Assembly (NCBI GenBank): GCA_963924555.1
Contig: OZ004585.1
Coordinates: 757,488 to 821,487 of the forward strand
DNA length: 64,000 nt
Direction: 5' to 3'
DNA from: Crambe crambe
Taxonomy: Eukaryota > Porifera > Demospongiae > Poecilosclerida > Crambeidae
Shown here: positions 10,865 through 22,465 of the stretch, one piece after another
Numbering within the stretch: position 1 is the first letter of the stretch
Layout of the letters: every line of letters starts with the position of its first letter
Position numbers and translations under genes: made by a program
Notes under the pieces: generated by a model
Database searches by the model: none
Told to the model about the DNA's origin: nothing
The model's input: only the letters and a program-made list of their open reading frames with translations

Positions 10865-11060
10865 TCTGTGTGCTCCACTGGATACTATGGCAAAGGATGC
10901 ATCCAATATTCTTGAATCATTTAACCCTTTGTCTCCCATTACTGCACGTGTGTTACCGCAGGTTACCATGGCAAGGGGGTGCATCCTATATCCTTGTTTA
11001 ACCTCTTGTCTCCCATTTGTAGTGTTACTGTGTCTGTGTGTTCTTACAGGATACCATGGC
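10865..11060 (+). repeat. Minisatellite built from a splice-acceptor/exon-start unit
   Basis: Three units about 80-90 bp apart contain 'taccatggcaaggggatgc' or close variants at about 10881, 10962 and 11050, each preceded by a pyrimidine/AG acceptor-like stretch and 'ctcttgtctcccattt'. Only the last continues into CLASRP coding sequence (IPWQGDASND). The intron/exon boundary itself has been multiplied in tandem. Confidence 0.75.
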
Positions 11061-14000
11061 AAGGTGATGCGTCCAATGACATATCCCAATATGATGTGAG
11101 GATCCACTTGGACTACATCCCTGACTACTCAAAACTACCAGAAATCAAGTAAGTCAGTGCAGTGGATGCCAGTGGCAACTTGTAATTGTTTTGCTATGGA
11201 TTATCATATGACTGGTCATATGATATTTGTACTGCTGGGTTAATGTAGATGATCACATGATTGGTCACATGACTGGGCACAAATTTGAGGGGTAGAAACA
11301 TCCATAATATCTGTACTGCTGGGTTAATGTAGTACTATGATCACATGACTGGTCACCAATACTTGAGGATTAATTATTGAGGGTTAGAGTAGTACTGATC
11401 ATTATTGATCACACATGACTGATCACATGACTGGTCACCTAAACTTGGGTAGAATAACTTTATTGATGATCACTTGACTGGTCACATGATTGTGCTGTCC
11501 TCAGACTGAGCAAGGAAGAGAAGTACGAGGAGTCCAAGTGTAACTACGAGTGCTACAGGATGCTGGTTCAGAACTCCTTCCATGCATGGACTGAGTGAGA
11601 TAGATGCTCTGACCAAGATGAACGTGGAGGAAATGTACACAGAACCACTCCATAGCAAAAGAGACAAGAAGAAAGGAAAGTAAGGGTTAAATCCACAAAA
11701 GTTTATCATTTTTCTGTGATATTAGCATCTGTTTGTATCATGTATATGATGAATCAAGGTTTGAAGCCTCAGATTCAACTCAGAATGAACATTTTCTCTA
11801 TTGTTAAGATTAGTATGTACAGTTAAGAGTAGCTGAGAGATGCATGCAAGAGATCTATTTTATAAGTGGATACTCATTGGTTAGAAGATGACCAGTTATC
11901 AGTATTAATTATGTTCCGTTCCTTTGACTGTTAAGGTCTCAGTAAGGAGTGGCCATTGGGTACTCGTATGGATATGGTGAGGACTCCAATAAGAGCCAGC
12001 AGCAACGTGACGAAGAACTACTGGCAGCTTTTCTTGGGGACGAGGAGGAGGAAGAAGAAAGGCATTTAGCAGTGAGAGTGAATATGGTGAGAGGAGAGAG
12101 AGAGAGTACTTGGTATTGGTAGATCACCTCACCTGGATGATGACCATATCAGTACTTAGTAATAATATGGTGCTATCAAAGATTATTTTCACTCGTTCCT
12201 TCCTTACCTTAGAAATTGATATGGATGTTGACTCCTTCAAGACTTATGAAGTGGACAGACTGAATGTCCTGGCCCTTGACTACGGCATGCAGGCAGGAGC
12301 CTTCAGCAGGTATGTAACCTGTCAAGACGTCCCTAGGTGCTCATAAGGTCTGCCTGAATACATCCTTGTGTATGTGGTAGTGAACTACAGTGGACCCTCA
12401 CTAATCCAAACTCCAATCCGAATAGCCTTTAATCCAAACCTTCACAAAAGACTTTAATCCGAACCTTCACAAATCCGAATAGCCATTATTTTGATGAAAA
12501 CTAGAAAGTGGTCATTCCAACTGTATGAGACAGGGGGCAACTATAACAGGACAGATGTCCACTTACAATAGAATGAAGAATAACTGGTGATTAAAATGCA
12601 AATTCAGTACTCTGTGATTTAAATATCCAGTCAACTGTGTCTGAGCATGCACCCTTAATATTAGTGGGGAATGAATCATGATATAATTCCATGGACTATT
12701 GTACTGACACTTCAGGTCTCTAAGGGCTGAAAAGTCAGAGCTGAAGGAGCAAAAGATAGCCAGAATTGCAGAACTGGAGAAGTCTGCTCTCTCTGTGAGT
12801 CATAATAATATTCAAGCCTAATTCTTAGAATTTGGATCCAAGAATAGCAGTGTATCCAACCCCATGACTATTGGATCCAAGGATATTATAGATGTGGAAT
12901 TGGATCCAAGAGTAGGAATATGCTTAATAACTAGTGTGTTTAGTTTCTTGTCCAGGGTAGGAAGTCTCGAAGAGAACGTCGAAATTGGAAAGAAAACCAC
13001 CCACCAGAGCCACGCCTCCCAACTCCTCCTAGTTATGCCCAGAGGGGGAGTCCTACGTACGAGACTTATGAGGGAGACAGGGAAAGGTATCTGGACATAG
13101 AATTCTAAATAATGCACACCTTAATATAATCTTCTACTAACTTCATGAGATAATAATTGTTGTACTTGTATTTCATTCTCATTCACATGGATCCAGTTCC
13201 CATTCCACCAGTCCAGAACCAGATGGCAGGGTGGAGTTCATCACTGAATTCGGTGGTGGCGATGACACAGTGGAGGATAAAAGAAAGAAAACTCTGGAGA
13301 ATATTTCCAGATCAGAACCAAAAGAAAAATCAGAATCCCATGCCAGTAATGACCATGCCCACAGGAAATCAGATGACAGGAAACGAGTACGGGAGAGGGA
13401 TAGATCTCGAGATCACGAGTCATTGTCGTCGAGGAAGGAGAGAAGAGAGGAAGAGAAGTCCAGATCCAGTAGGAATCACCACTCCTCCCATCGGCATCGG
13501 TCTCGCACACCCGAGAGGTCACATGACCGATCCTCATGGCATAGACGATCATCCTATTCCAGATCTCGTTCAAGATCCAGGTAAGAAAGTTGAATATAGT
13601 GGAATTTCTCTTTGGGATGAAAAAATGAGGGAAAACTAGAAAGTGGGGATTTGGATTCCAGGGACTCCACGTTGAGCTACCTTGTAAGTAATTGTACTTG
13701 TAACTTTACATTGGGCTTTTTCTCTGTTGATTAGGGACAGATATTATTCCTCAAGAAAGCGATCCTATCGATCACGTTCCAGATCTCGAAGCCGGAGAAG
13801 AGATGATTATAGAGGTAGGAACAGAGAACGAGAACGAGATCACAGTAGAGATTGGAACCAGAGTAGGAGGAAGGGAAGATACTCTAGGAGTAGGAGTAGA
13901 AGTAGATCCCGTTCCAGGAGTAGGGAGGACAAATTCATTCTAAAATCCATTCCAGAAAGGAGTCCCGTTCTCGTTCCAGGAGCAGAGAAATATCACTCAG

Positions 14001-14951
14001 GAAGGAAGTCTCATGCTCGTTCCAGCAGTAGAAGTTCAGAACAAAGTCCTCCGAGAAAACACTTATGTTCAGATTCCAGTAGAAGTCCATCAGTGAGGTC
14101 TCGTTCTGGTTCCAAAAGCAGGAGTAGGAGCAGAAGTTCATCTCCTCCTCCAGTTAAGAAAAACGATGAGTCAGCAGAATCAAAGTAGGGTAGAGTGGTG
14201 TGGAGTGTAAACAAAGAGTGTATGTTGTTCTTACTGGATAGCACATTTACCAATTCCATTTAGTTCCCAATTTTGTAAACCTTATTACATTTCTCCCTCC
14301 CTACCTTCCTTGAACAGATCTGTGAAGAGTGTTACTAAGTCACAAGTGATATCTGATAAGGTACAACAATTGGATGATTACGTAATACTGTGCTGGTATT
14401 ATTGCTAAAATGATTACGCAGAACAAGCTGACACACAGGGAAAGAATGATGAAGAAGATGCAGGCACAGCTCAACAAGCAATGTAAATATTGAATGATGA
14501 ATGCATACAAGCAAGAAGTTGTTATTAATGACGTATGTGTTGTCGAGTATTCATAATTATTCTTGTAGACAAACTGGACAAAAAGGTACAGAAAGCAAAG
14601 GAGAAAGTGAAGAAAGTAGAGAGACTGGTGAGTTTCATCATGCAGTGGTGATTTTTTTTCTTTTCTGGAAATCCTTTGCTAAAGAAATTCCCTTATTTGA
14701 AACTAAAATCCATGAAACTTAATTTCTACCTGTGCAGGAGAGGGAGGAACGTCTCCAAGACCAACAAAGAAAGATGAAGGAGCTTGTAGTGAAGTATGTG
14801 GAGAATTAAGTGCTGTTAGCATATGTTAAGAGCATGTATCACTGCATGTGATTGCAGGGAAGAAGTGACAGAGCCAGACTACACCTTCACCAGCTCAGCC
14901 TCACTCTATAAGGATGAAAAGGGAGAGAGAGAGCCGTTCTCCGACCCCTGA
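11050..14951 (+). pseudogene. CLASRP: CLASRP (CLK4-associating SR-rich protein), copy 1, damaged
   Basis: Exons: 11050-11148 (PWQGDASNDISQYDVRIHLD), 11505-11679 (EESKCNYECYRMLVQN), 11936-12086, 12213-12309 (EIDMDVDSFKTYEVD), 12716-12794, 12956-13086 (GRKSRRERRNWKEN, PPSYAQRGSPTYETYE), 13197-13580 (VEFITEFGGGDD, then RS repeats), 13735-14184 (RS-rich), 14318-14360, 14422-14482 (KLTHRERMMKKMQAQLN), 14569-14627, 14738-14793 and 14858-14951. Order and motifs match animal CLASRP, a nuclear splicing regulator that binds CLK4. Damage: exon 2 is missing; a 4-bp CATG duplication at 11581-11588; TAA at 11943 where copy 2 has CAA; an apparent lost A near 12058; and a shorter C-terminus after a small deletion near 14920. 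Splice sites and RS exons remain good, so the loss of function looks recent, or an intact locus exists elsewhere. Confidence 0.8.
11170..11495. repeat. Intronic repeat of palindromic TCACATGA-type units
   Basis: Several copies of 'gatcacatgactggtcaca' and variants, interleaved with 'gtactgctgggttaatgtag', fill the CLASRP intron between 11149 and 11504. Copy 2 has the same array with different unit losses (49610-49905). Confidence 0.7.
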
Positions 14952-15375
14952 TAGTCCTCATAGGATCCTCACTCTTGGGTTAAATCGCAAATCTAAGGAT
15001 GATGGTAGACAGACTAATAATAGTTAACTTACTAGAGGGTGTGGTACAGTGGGCTGGGTTTCGTTTCTATGGGGATCATGTGTATTGGCCAGCTGATGTA
15101 AGTGTGTTGACATTTACCTTATTATTGTATAAACTTTGCATGTTTCCAGCAAGCAAGAGAGGTCCAGTGATACACATCATTGAAGATGTTTCTGTTTTAT
15201 GCAGATTACTATTTTGGTGGATTTATGCGATTTTGAAGGAAGAATAGAAAACGTTTGTACTATTATTCTGTATACTAGTCATGTAGGTACACCTGCATGC
15301 ATTCTGAATTTATCATCAATTATGGTGGTTAATTGTACATTTCATGCCAGGTTCTGGTCTAAACTCCAAATAATG

Positions 15376-15688
15376 CAAGGGCGTAACTACCATAGAGGCA
15401 GAGGAGGCCGCTGCCTCCTCGCTTGCTAGCACTAAATTATAGCACTTATTGAATTCTAGTTCTAAAAATCGCACATGTTAACATATCGATGAGCTTTATT
15501 TAGAATAGAGGCTGCCACGGTAAGTTTCCAAGCCTGTAACAGGTTAGTTCTTAGTTGCTTGCTAGCTGTTAGTGAACGAACATCATGATCAGAGTGGGCG
15601 TGGTCGGGCAAAAAATTTTCCGCGCGCAAGCGCGCGGATATTATTCTATCTCTGCCTCCTCATTATTCAAATCCTAGTTACGCCCTTG
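15376..15688. mobile_element. MITE with CAAGGGCGTAACTA termini
   Basis: 313 bp with inverted ends CAAGGGCGTAACTA / TAGTTACGCCCTTG, flanked on both sides by TAATG, a probable target duplication. A G/C-rich internal palindrome lies near 15400-15425. The termini resemble hAT-type elements, but five flanking bases rather than eight leave the superfamily open. Confidence 0.75.
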
Positions 15689-16084
15689 TAATGCATACCA
15701 TCTGCATCCATCTTTACATTATGGATCAAAGGGTAATTCATACCTTGCCCCTATTAATTTTTGTCAATATCAAGGCTAAGCTCAGTACAAGGAAACGGAG
15801 GGGCACTTTCCTGCCACCGTTCTCCTGATTTAAGTTCCCTTTTCCCACAGGTCACCTTTGTACTATAATATTATACTGCTGTATTATAGCCAAACCATCA
15901 TAGAGGTTAGATCAAGCTGCAGGCTTTGAAATGGACTACAGGTGGTGTTGGTGAATTAAGGACAATACAATACAGGGTGGCATCATGCCCAAAAAACGTA
16001 ATTTCACTAAATGGAGTATAGTTTGACATCTGCTATCAATTCTGCTACAGTTGACCCAGTCCATCATCTTTAAGTACATTGTAA
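15689..16084. other. No feature recognised
   Basis: AT-rich spacer between the MITE and death-domain relics. No open frame of interest and no repeat structure seen. Confidence 0.4.
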
Positions 16085-16680
16085 TCAGTGTCCCCCATGA
16101 AGCAGGCATTCTCCCTTCCCCTTCAACCATTCTTGGAAGATGCAGCGATTGATATCTTGTGTGTTGTGCATCAACTTTATCTCCCACAGGCACTCATTTG
16201 ACAACCAGTGGAGTAAGGAATCTTTCAGAGGGAAGCAATGATTTCCATCATCAGATCCTAGAATAAAGTAACTTAATTTAAAGAGGATAGGTCTCTTATC
16301 TTTAGGCTCTCGCCACCTTTTCAAACATTCTCTTTCTCCCAGACAATTGTTAATGATGCAAATATTTTTGTAGTCATCTCTCATAAGGGTTGTGAAGAGG
16401 TTGGTCCATGATGGTGATTCATTTCTTTTCCCCTTGAACCATACACTGACTCTAATGATGAAAGTATGCACTGCATATCTAAGGAATGCTCTCTATAAAC
16501 AATAAGGTATAAATTGGCATACCTATACTGTTTACAGGGAACATTCCTGAGGTATAAAGTACACACTTGTTTTTACAGTGCACAAATTCCTTCACACATT
16601 GCTTGAGGTCAGAAGGATTGTTTATCTTTGTGTCTGACTTGGGCAAACCAAGAGCCTCCACAAGGTCAACCTACTACATG
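16085..16680 (-). pseudogene. Decayed death-domain exons
   Basis: Minus-strand pieces repeat the death-domain exon at 17245-16971. At about 16670-16570 it reads VDLVEALGLPKSDTK and NNPSDLKQCVKEF. At about 16450-16370 it reads VWFKGKRNESPSWTNLFTTL. At about 16140-16085 a third piece reads QEWLKGKGECLLHGG. They are out of frame with each other and interrupted. They look like tandem duplicates of gene C's last exon that have decayed. Confidence 0.7.
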
Positions 16681-16970
16681 CTAAAAGTATTATATCTTAT
16701 TTTACATTACAATTTTAGTATTTAGGACTATCAGAGCCTGAGGTTCAGGGGAAATCGAAGATAACTGATAGGACTTATGACTTTATAATATACCTTGCAT
16801 TCTGAAATCCTACACAGCTGAATAATCTGATTGGATAAAAGATTATGGTTCCTTTTGCTTTGTGCGTGGGGATATTCCTCAAGTATAATAGCTTATTATA
16901 ATTATAAAGAAATGGGCAATGCAATGTGAATGTATAGCTAGCTGACATTATTTTTATTCCTACTGAAGGT

Positions 16971-17245
16971 CTAGTGATGCATGTATTTTTTTTCAATATT
17001 TGATGCAAAGTCTTTGCGGTTGACCAAAGGGTCTCTCAGGGCCATGCAGAGGTTAGTCCATGATGGTGACTCACTCCCTTTCCCCTCGAGCCATTGATCT
17101 ACAACTTCCTTCACACACTGCTTCATGTCAGAAGGATTGTTTGTCTTTATGGCATCAATGTCTGAGTGAGGTAATCCAAGGGCCCCTGCAAGGTCATCCC
17201 ATTCTTTTGTTATGCCTTGCAGTGCTAGCCTCACATCATGACGAC
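16971..17245 (-). CDS. Gene C death-domain exon
   Basis: Reads SRHDVRLALQGITKEWDDLA, then GALGLPHSDIDAIKTNN, then QWLEGKGSESPSWTNLCMAL: a full six-helix death domain by pattern (W at the helix 2 start, L-G-L, and W..L..AL near the end). The acceptor is TATAAAG|GT in phase 1. A 48-nt linker exon upstream (17431-17384, GHHTSILHSEGDYTPI) and the frame after the GTPase exon both join it in phase. Death domains bind other death domains in signalling complexes; the partner here is unknown. Confidence 0.75.
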
Positions 17246-17559
17246 CTTTATAACCAACAAAAACAACAACAAACAAAATAAAAAACCAACAACAACGATA
17301 ATACAACTCGGCAAGCGATGTCCTAATGACCTTGCAGTAACCTAGAAATGACTTGTAACAACAATAACAACAACAAAACTTACTGATGGGAGTATAGTCT
17401 CCTTCTGAGTGAAGAATTGAAGTATGATGGCCTTCACATGAATAAATTAACAATAATTAACCACGAATGCATGAGGATGAGCTTTTTGGCCTTAGTGAGA
17501 GGTTGATACAATCATTTCCAGATACACCATAATTATTAACTAAGTAAATTGCTACTTAC

Positions 17560-19750
17560 CATCACTAAGGGGATTATCCTCACTCTGTTTACCAGCACTC
17601 TATATGTAGGACAAGTTATTGTAAATGGTGTCACAATCATCATTAATAATGTGGCTAACCTTTGAAAACCAAATACTTTGAGAGGGTTCAGAATAAACTA
17701 CATGTTGATCCAACTGACACCTCATGAAACCATCTTCCCTCTCTCGCAGACACAGATGTTGTTTCACTGGAGGACTGGCAGTGTGCTTGCACTCAAATCC
17801 GAACTTGTACTGTGCATTAGACTTGTAAGGCATACGTTCAGTTACTCTCTTCAAGGAAGACTTAATCTTCTCGACTATGGCGGGACATTCTTGCTCGCAT
17901 GATGTTCTGGAACGAGAATTTCGTGAAAATGCAACTGTAATATGTGTCGGACGTGATACAAGGATAATTTCATTATCCTTCACAAATAATGTGATCATGT
18001 TCTTCCAAATTTTGTCTTCAGCCAATTTCCAGGCAGCCTGAGAGATGATGTCAGCAATCATGTGGGAAAATATACCCACAGGCACAAAACCACAATCGTA
18101 TTGCAACATTAAAGGAGCTGGGTTTTGATTAAAAGCCACTGCCTGCAATGCAGCCTTCAGTTGATCAGCTACAGCAGTTTTCAGGATGCAGGGCATGAAG
18201 TAGATTTTATCGGTAGAATCAGAGATCACTGTCAAAATCTTGAGGTGTTCGAGGAGCTTTACTAATTCATCCAATGGGAGTTGATTTGATTCATCGCTGC
18301 TGGGTTGCATGGCATGAAAAAGGTCTCTATTTGAAAACATTCCTTTTTTCTTGAATTGCTCTGTTATCCCTGCACCAACTTTTCTTGTGTTGGTGAAAGT
18401 GTGTACAATCAGCTGTGAGATGCTGTCGAATATGACCTGCACATCGCAAAAAACTTTATTTTTAATTGCTTTCACTTCAGGATAATACAAGATTAGTCCC
18501 ATGTAGTGATGCAGAAACCAAAGAGCACTCTTTAATTCTATTGAGTCAATTCCAAGCTTTATTGCTTGTTTCTCACAATCATCTAGAGACATAATACGCT
18601 TTCTTGGGATACTGTCGATATCCTTGCGCATATAGAGACTCAATATCAGCCAGGCTGCTGGGATCTCAATTTTTTCAAAGTTTTCTCTGATTACTTTCTC
18701 CAAGACTTTTTGTTTCTCCTTTATCTCATTATCATCACCTGTTTTATTATTCACCATTAAAATTAGCTCATTTCCAGCAGATAATAGTATGTCATGATAG
18801 AAACTAGTGTTTGCAACTTTGTCCTTGAGAGATTTTTGCTTTTCTGATAATTCTTCTTCACTTTTGATCCTATCCAGGTGGGTCCCAACAAAGAGGGCTC
18901 TTGAACGAATAGGATACTTCTCAGATATGCTTTCAGTTGGTTTAGGATTGCTGAAGCAAGCAATGCTTGCAAGAACTTGGAACAGGGTTTCCTCCACTGT
19001 AATGGTAGAGTCATACTCATCTGTAGACTTACCGTCAGGATAGGTGTAACTTATCTTTAAAGGTTCATCCAGTGAATCAATTAGTCGGTGGTAGAGAAGG
19101 TAAAGGGAAGGACCCATGATGAGGGCAGACAACATATCCAGGAACTCAGGCAGGCCACCAATGTCAGTATTGATCAGGAGGATAAGTTCATTGAGATACT
19201 GTAGCAGAATATTAATGTCGTCAAGATCTTTGCTATTCCCGGTATCGCGAGGGGACAACATATCTACGATATCTTCCCTTTTTACATGAACATGCAGTTC
19301 ACTGGCTGATGAAGATTGCTTAAAAACGTTTGCTGCTGAATTGGTGCTTGTTGAATCCAATTGAGTTAATAGTTGGGTAAGCATCTTGTTTTCTTTGATA
19401 AAGCCTTTGAGTTTAGACCACTCGGATGACCCTGAGATTGTAGCCATATCACTGTGTTTGATGCCAACCTGCCATGCAACTCCTGTTGCAGGTGAAATAT
19501 TTCTCTTCTTTTCCTCCTCCAGGAGATTCTTAATTTCTCCCATCAAGCGCTTTATTGTGTATGACTTTCCTGATCGAGGAATGCCAACATGAACAAGCCT
19601 AGCCATACTTATTCTCACAGTAATCTTCTCTTTATGATAAGCATCTTTGTGGCAAGTATCACTCAGTGGTTCAACACCTGTGGTATCCGAAAACAGTAAA
19701 GAACTAGAGTACTGAGAGATATCATACCCCACACAAATTTTGCATGCCAT
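17560..19750 (-). CDS. Gene C: Roc-COR-like GTPase of the sponge death/GTPase family
   Basis: The single large frame has a P-loop GIPRSGKS (about residues 56-63), a switch II variant NTDIGGLPEF (194-203), and GTHLD (289-293) in place of NKxD. A COR-like helical region follows (IPAAWLILSLYM ... ALWFLHHYMGLILYYPEV) and then a C-terminal module with YKFGFECKH ... HLC ... C ... SIWF. This order matches the large ROCO/NLR-like family expanded in sponges. The frame stops at TAG (17602-17600) but stays open beyond it for SAGKQSEDNPLSD to a good donor (GATG|GTAAGT), whose phase fits the linker and death-domain exons. The product is probably a cytoplasmic nucleotide switch. Ligand and output are unknown. 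Confidence 0.75.
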
Positions 19751-20172
19751 AGTAGAAAAATTACATACATTTAATAAGAATTGAGCTAGTTTTACTGAAT
19801 TTATGTGGCATACATATTATATAAATTATTATATGGACACCATGAGCGATCACTTTACCCCTTGCTGTGCATGTGCATGAAGGGTAATAATAGCCTGTTG
19901 CCAGTTAGTTCTATATAATATAAGCAAGTTAGTCATTAAAAGATTCATGCCTCAGCACTGTTGAAATTCAAATTTTTGTAATCAATGAAGCTAGGGTCTG
20001 GGCTCTTGTAGCTATGTTAATGTCAATTTCTGTGATGAGTTACTTGTGCATGTGTCTCAGTGCCCTCTGGCTTCTCAAATATTAACTTCTGTAGTCTTTG
20101 ATCTCATTGTTTTCTGATGTCTAGCTGATCATCTAACATGATATGTGCTGCTTTTATACTTTCTGGCTTGTA
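19751..20172. other. Upstream region of gene C
   Basis: No gene seen. A stretch at about 19921-19965 ('gcaagttagtcattaaaag' then 'cctcagcactg') recurs at 33421-33463 and 36479-36520, so part of it is a dispersed repeat. Confidence 0.4.
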
Positions 20173-21719
20173 CAGTGCTCCAAACTTAGGGAGTAGATTT
20201 TTTGAATTTTTGGTTGTGTTTTTGCTTATTTTTCTTGAACTACAGGTTCTGGAAGACCGAAACTTGGTACAGATGTACAGACACCCTTCTACATCATATA
20301 TATGGAATAAAATGAAAGTGAAACTGTGCTTTTATTTTTCACTGTATTGTGTGCATACTTTTAGGTCCATAGTACAAAAGTGTTTAGAACAGGATTTCCA
20401 CATTTGTTATAGTTAAGGTCTATTATCCACTAAGAACCTTTCATTTGGACCAAAGTTTAAGGTCAACCACTATCCAGAACCATGGTACCAGGTAAGTTCC
20501 CACAAACTGCCACAAAGGTAAGAATTTCCCCCTTTTTTCAGAAAAACCGAACTGTTTAGGCCATAACTCCCCTAAATATTGTAGTTAAGGTCTCTTATTG
20601 AGATATGCTATGCATCTACAATCCAGCTTACTTGGTACCAGGTTTGGACTCTTAATCATCACTAGTTCTTGAGATCGTCTAAGCCAAAACAGCACTTGCA
20701 GTTAAATTTTTCTACGTCATCAGTTTGCAGCACACCCCTTGACCTTCAAACCAAGGCACACCTGGCACTCAAAACTCGGTTCGAATAACTGGTATGGAAG
20801 AAGAGAGGTTGTAAGGTTGTTATCTCAGACTCTACCAACATTTTGATGCTACAATACAAGAGAAGCTGTACTGCCAAGGCTGGAGAAAATATCCAAGCGC
20901 GGGCAACTGGCGGTAAATCGCACTCTTGTGATGTAACCACTGCGCATATTTTTACCTGGTGACGTAGAGATATCTGACCGTATCGATTTTTTGGCTGTAC
21001 CACCCAGTATAAAAATTAGACGATCTCAAGAACTAGTAATGATTAAGAGTCCAAACCTGGTACCAAATAAGCTGGGTTGTAGATGCATAGCATATCTTAA
21101 TAAGAGACCTTAACTACAATATTTAGGGGAGTTATGGCCTAAACGGTTCGGTTTTTCTGAAAAAAGGGGGAAATTCTTATCTTTGTGGCAGTTTATGGGA
21201 ACTTACCTGGTACCATGATTCTGGATAGTGGTTGACCTTAACTATAACAAATGTGGAAATCCTGTTCTAAACGCTTTTTGTACTACGGACCTAAAAGTAT
21301 GCACACAATACTGTGAAAAATAAAAGGACAGTTTCCATTTTATTCCATATATATGATCAAGGGCTTATCGAGTCGCGAAGCGACGAGAGGGCATGCAACT
21401 TCCAATGCTCTGTATATAGACGGCGTAATGTAAAATATTACTATAAATAGCTTAGCACGTGGTAGGCTCCGTCCGCATATGTCCGGATACTGCAGTAAAC
21501 TGTGGTTAAATATAGTAATAATTTACATTTTGCCGTCTATACTAGTTGCATGCCCTCTCGCCGCTTCGCGGCTCGATATGCCCTTGGTTGATGTAGAAGG
21601 GCGTCTGTACATCTGTACCAAGTTTCAGTCTTCCAGAACCTGTAGTTCAAGAAAAATAAGCAAAAACACAAAAAAGGACCAAGAATTCAAAAAATCTACT
21701 CTCTAAGTTTGGAGCACTG
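20173..21719. mobile_element. Foldback element with about 500-bp inverted arms
   Basis: The left arm (20173-about 20681) and right arm (about 21018-21719) are near-perfect inverse complements. Ends are CAGTGCTCCAAACTTA and its inverse, flanked by TA. The 340-bp centre has no transposase, so it is non-autonomous. The right arm is interrupted by a second element at about 21359-21587. Open frames across the arms are incidental. Confidence 0.85.
21359..21587. mobile_element. Nested MITE inside the foldback element
   Basis: Inverted ends CAAGGGCTTATCGAG and CTCGATATGCCCTTG, continued inward by 'cgaagcgacgagagggcatg' and its approximate inverse. Comparison with the intact left arm gives the empty site (atatatgatgtag) and suggests a 4-bp target duplication, TGAT. 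It is younger than its host element. Confidence 0.8.
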
Positions 21720-22241
21720 TAGTTATCGGTCTCTCAGTGCTAATGCCATCTGGCTAATTGTGGCCTGTTCACGGTAATAATCCTGGCTTTCTTATTCACT
21801 AGACTGTTACTTCAGGCATGTAGTCGATGTTCTCTCGTGCTTTTGGCTTTCTTGGCTTTCCTTGTACCTGGCTATTAATTGTGGCTTGCTTGTTGAAGTG
21901 TTCACTTGTGATCACATCACCAATTCGCCTAGACTGTTGTCTTTACTGCTTCTGTCTGTTACTTTTGCTGTCTCTTGGTCCATTCTCTGAGGTTTCTATG
22001 TGTTCTGCTTGAGTCTACTAAAGTAATAGCTGGTGGCTAGGCTTACTCCATTTTTTTCCCCAATCCTGTAGTACATGCTGGTGCAATGTATTGCGTGGGT
22101 GTACATGAATGCGCGCGGTGTGCTACTATTATGTACCACCATCGTCCATAGATCATAGTCGATCCCAGCACTGCGCCTCGGCACTTTGGTGCCGAGGCAA
22201 AAACAGCTGCTAGAAGGATAATGTACACATAAGCAGGTGCT
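21720..22241. repeat. Dispersed repeat with GCCTCGGCAC palindrome
   Basis: 22079-22210 is an inverted relative of 32880-33030. It contains the hairpin GCCTCGGCAC-tttg-GTGCCGAGGC at about 22174-22197. A shorter related piece lies near 37100-37130. It is a repeat of unknown class; no coding evidence. Confidence 0.5.
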
Positions 22242-22465
22242 AAGGCCAGTGTTAATGATATTCATGTTTCTGGTCAACCCCTGCTTGGCACCACTCCTAA
22301 AGCCATTATTATACAGCTATTCAGCTAAGCAGCTAATAAAGTGCTTGTACTTGTGATGATTGTGGCTAGAAAATGACATGAAATTAAGGTTAATAATAAC
22401 TACTCCCCAATAGCCCATAGTTGTAAAAATCCTGACCAGAAACATGAATATTATTAACACTGGCC
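22242..22465. repeat. Inverted repeat pair
   Basis: Arms of about 33 bp (ggccagtgttaatgatattc at about 22242 and its near-inverse ending at about 22465) enclose about 160 bp. Probably a small non-autonomous transposon; no clear target duplication. Confidence 0.55.

Larger units (their letters stand above)
610..15335. repeat. Segmental duplication, copy 1
   Basis: This block is repeated in direct orientation at 38276-52410. Identity is high over almost the whole length, in introns and spacers too, apart from insertions and deletions private to one copy. It carries the 2A/death gene (minus) and CLASRP (plus). The part below about 930 is markedly more diverged than the rest. Inside the block there is an older duplication: 2597-3640 resembles 7876-8930, and the stretches near 5915-6010 and 6837-6930 resemble each other. 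Confidence 0.9.

Noticed and set aside
10865-11060. CRISPR-like array
   Set aside because: The units are tandem without distinct spacers, the genome is eukaryotic, and the repeat equals an exon boundary.
12391-12490. Tigger/pogo-like end ('acagtggaccctcactaatc')
   Set aside because: The motif resembles such termini and is present in both copies, but I could not find a matching inverted end, so no element is called.
13241-13573. Minus-strand frame opposite the CLASRP RS exon
   Set aside because: It is a shadow of the Arg/Ser codon pattern; the plus strand has matching splice sites and homology.
20138-20416. Short plus-strand protein frame
   Set aside because: It lies in the arm of the foldback element, and the mirrored arm has no equivalent conserved frame.
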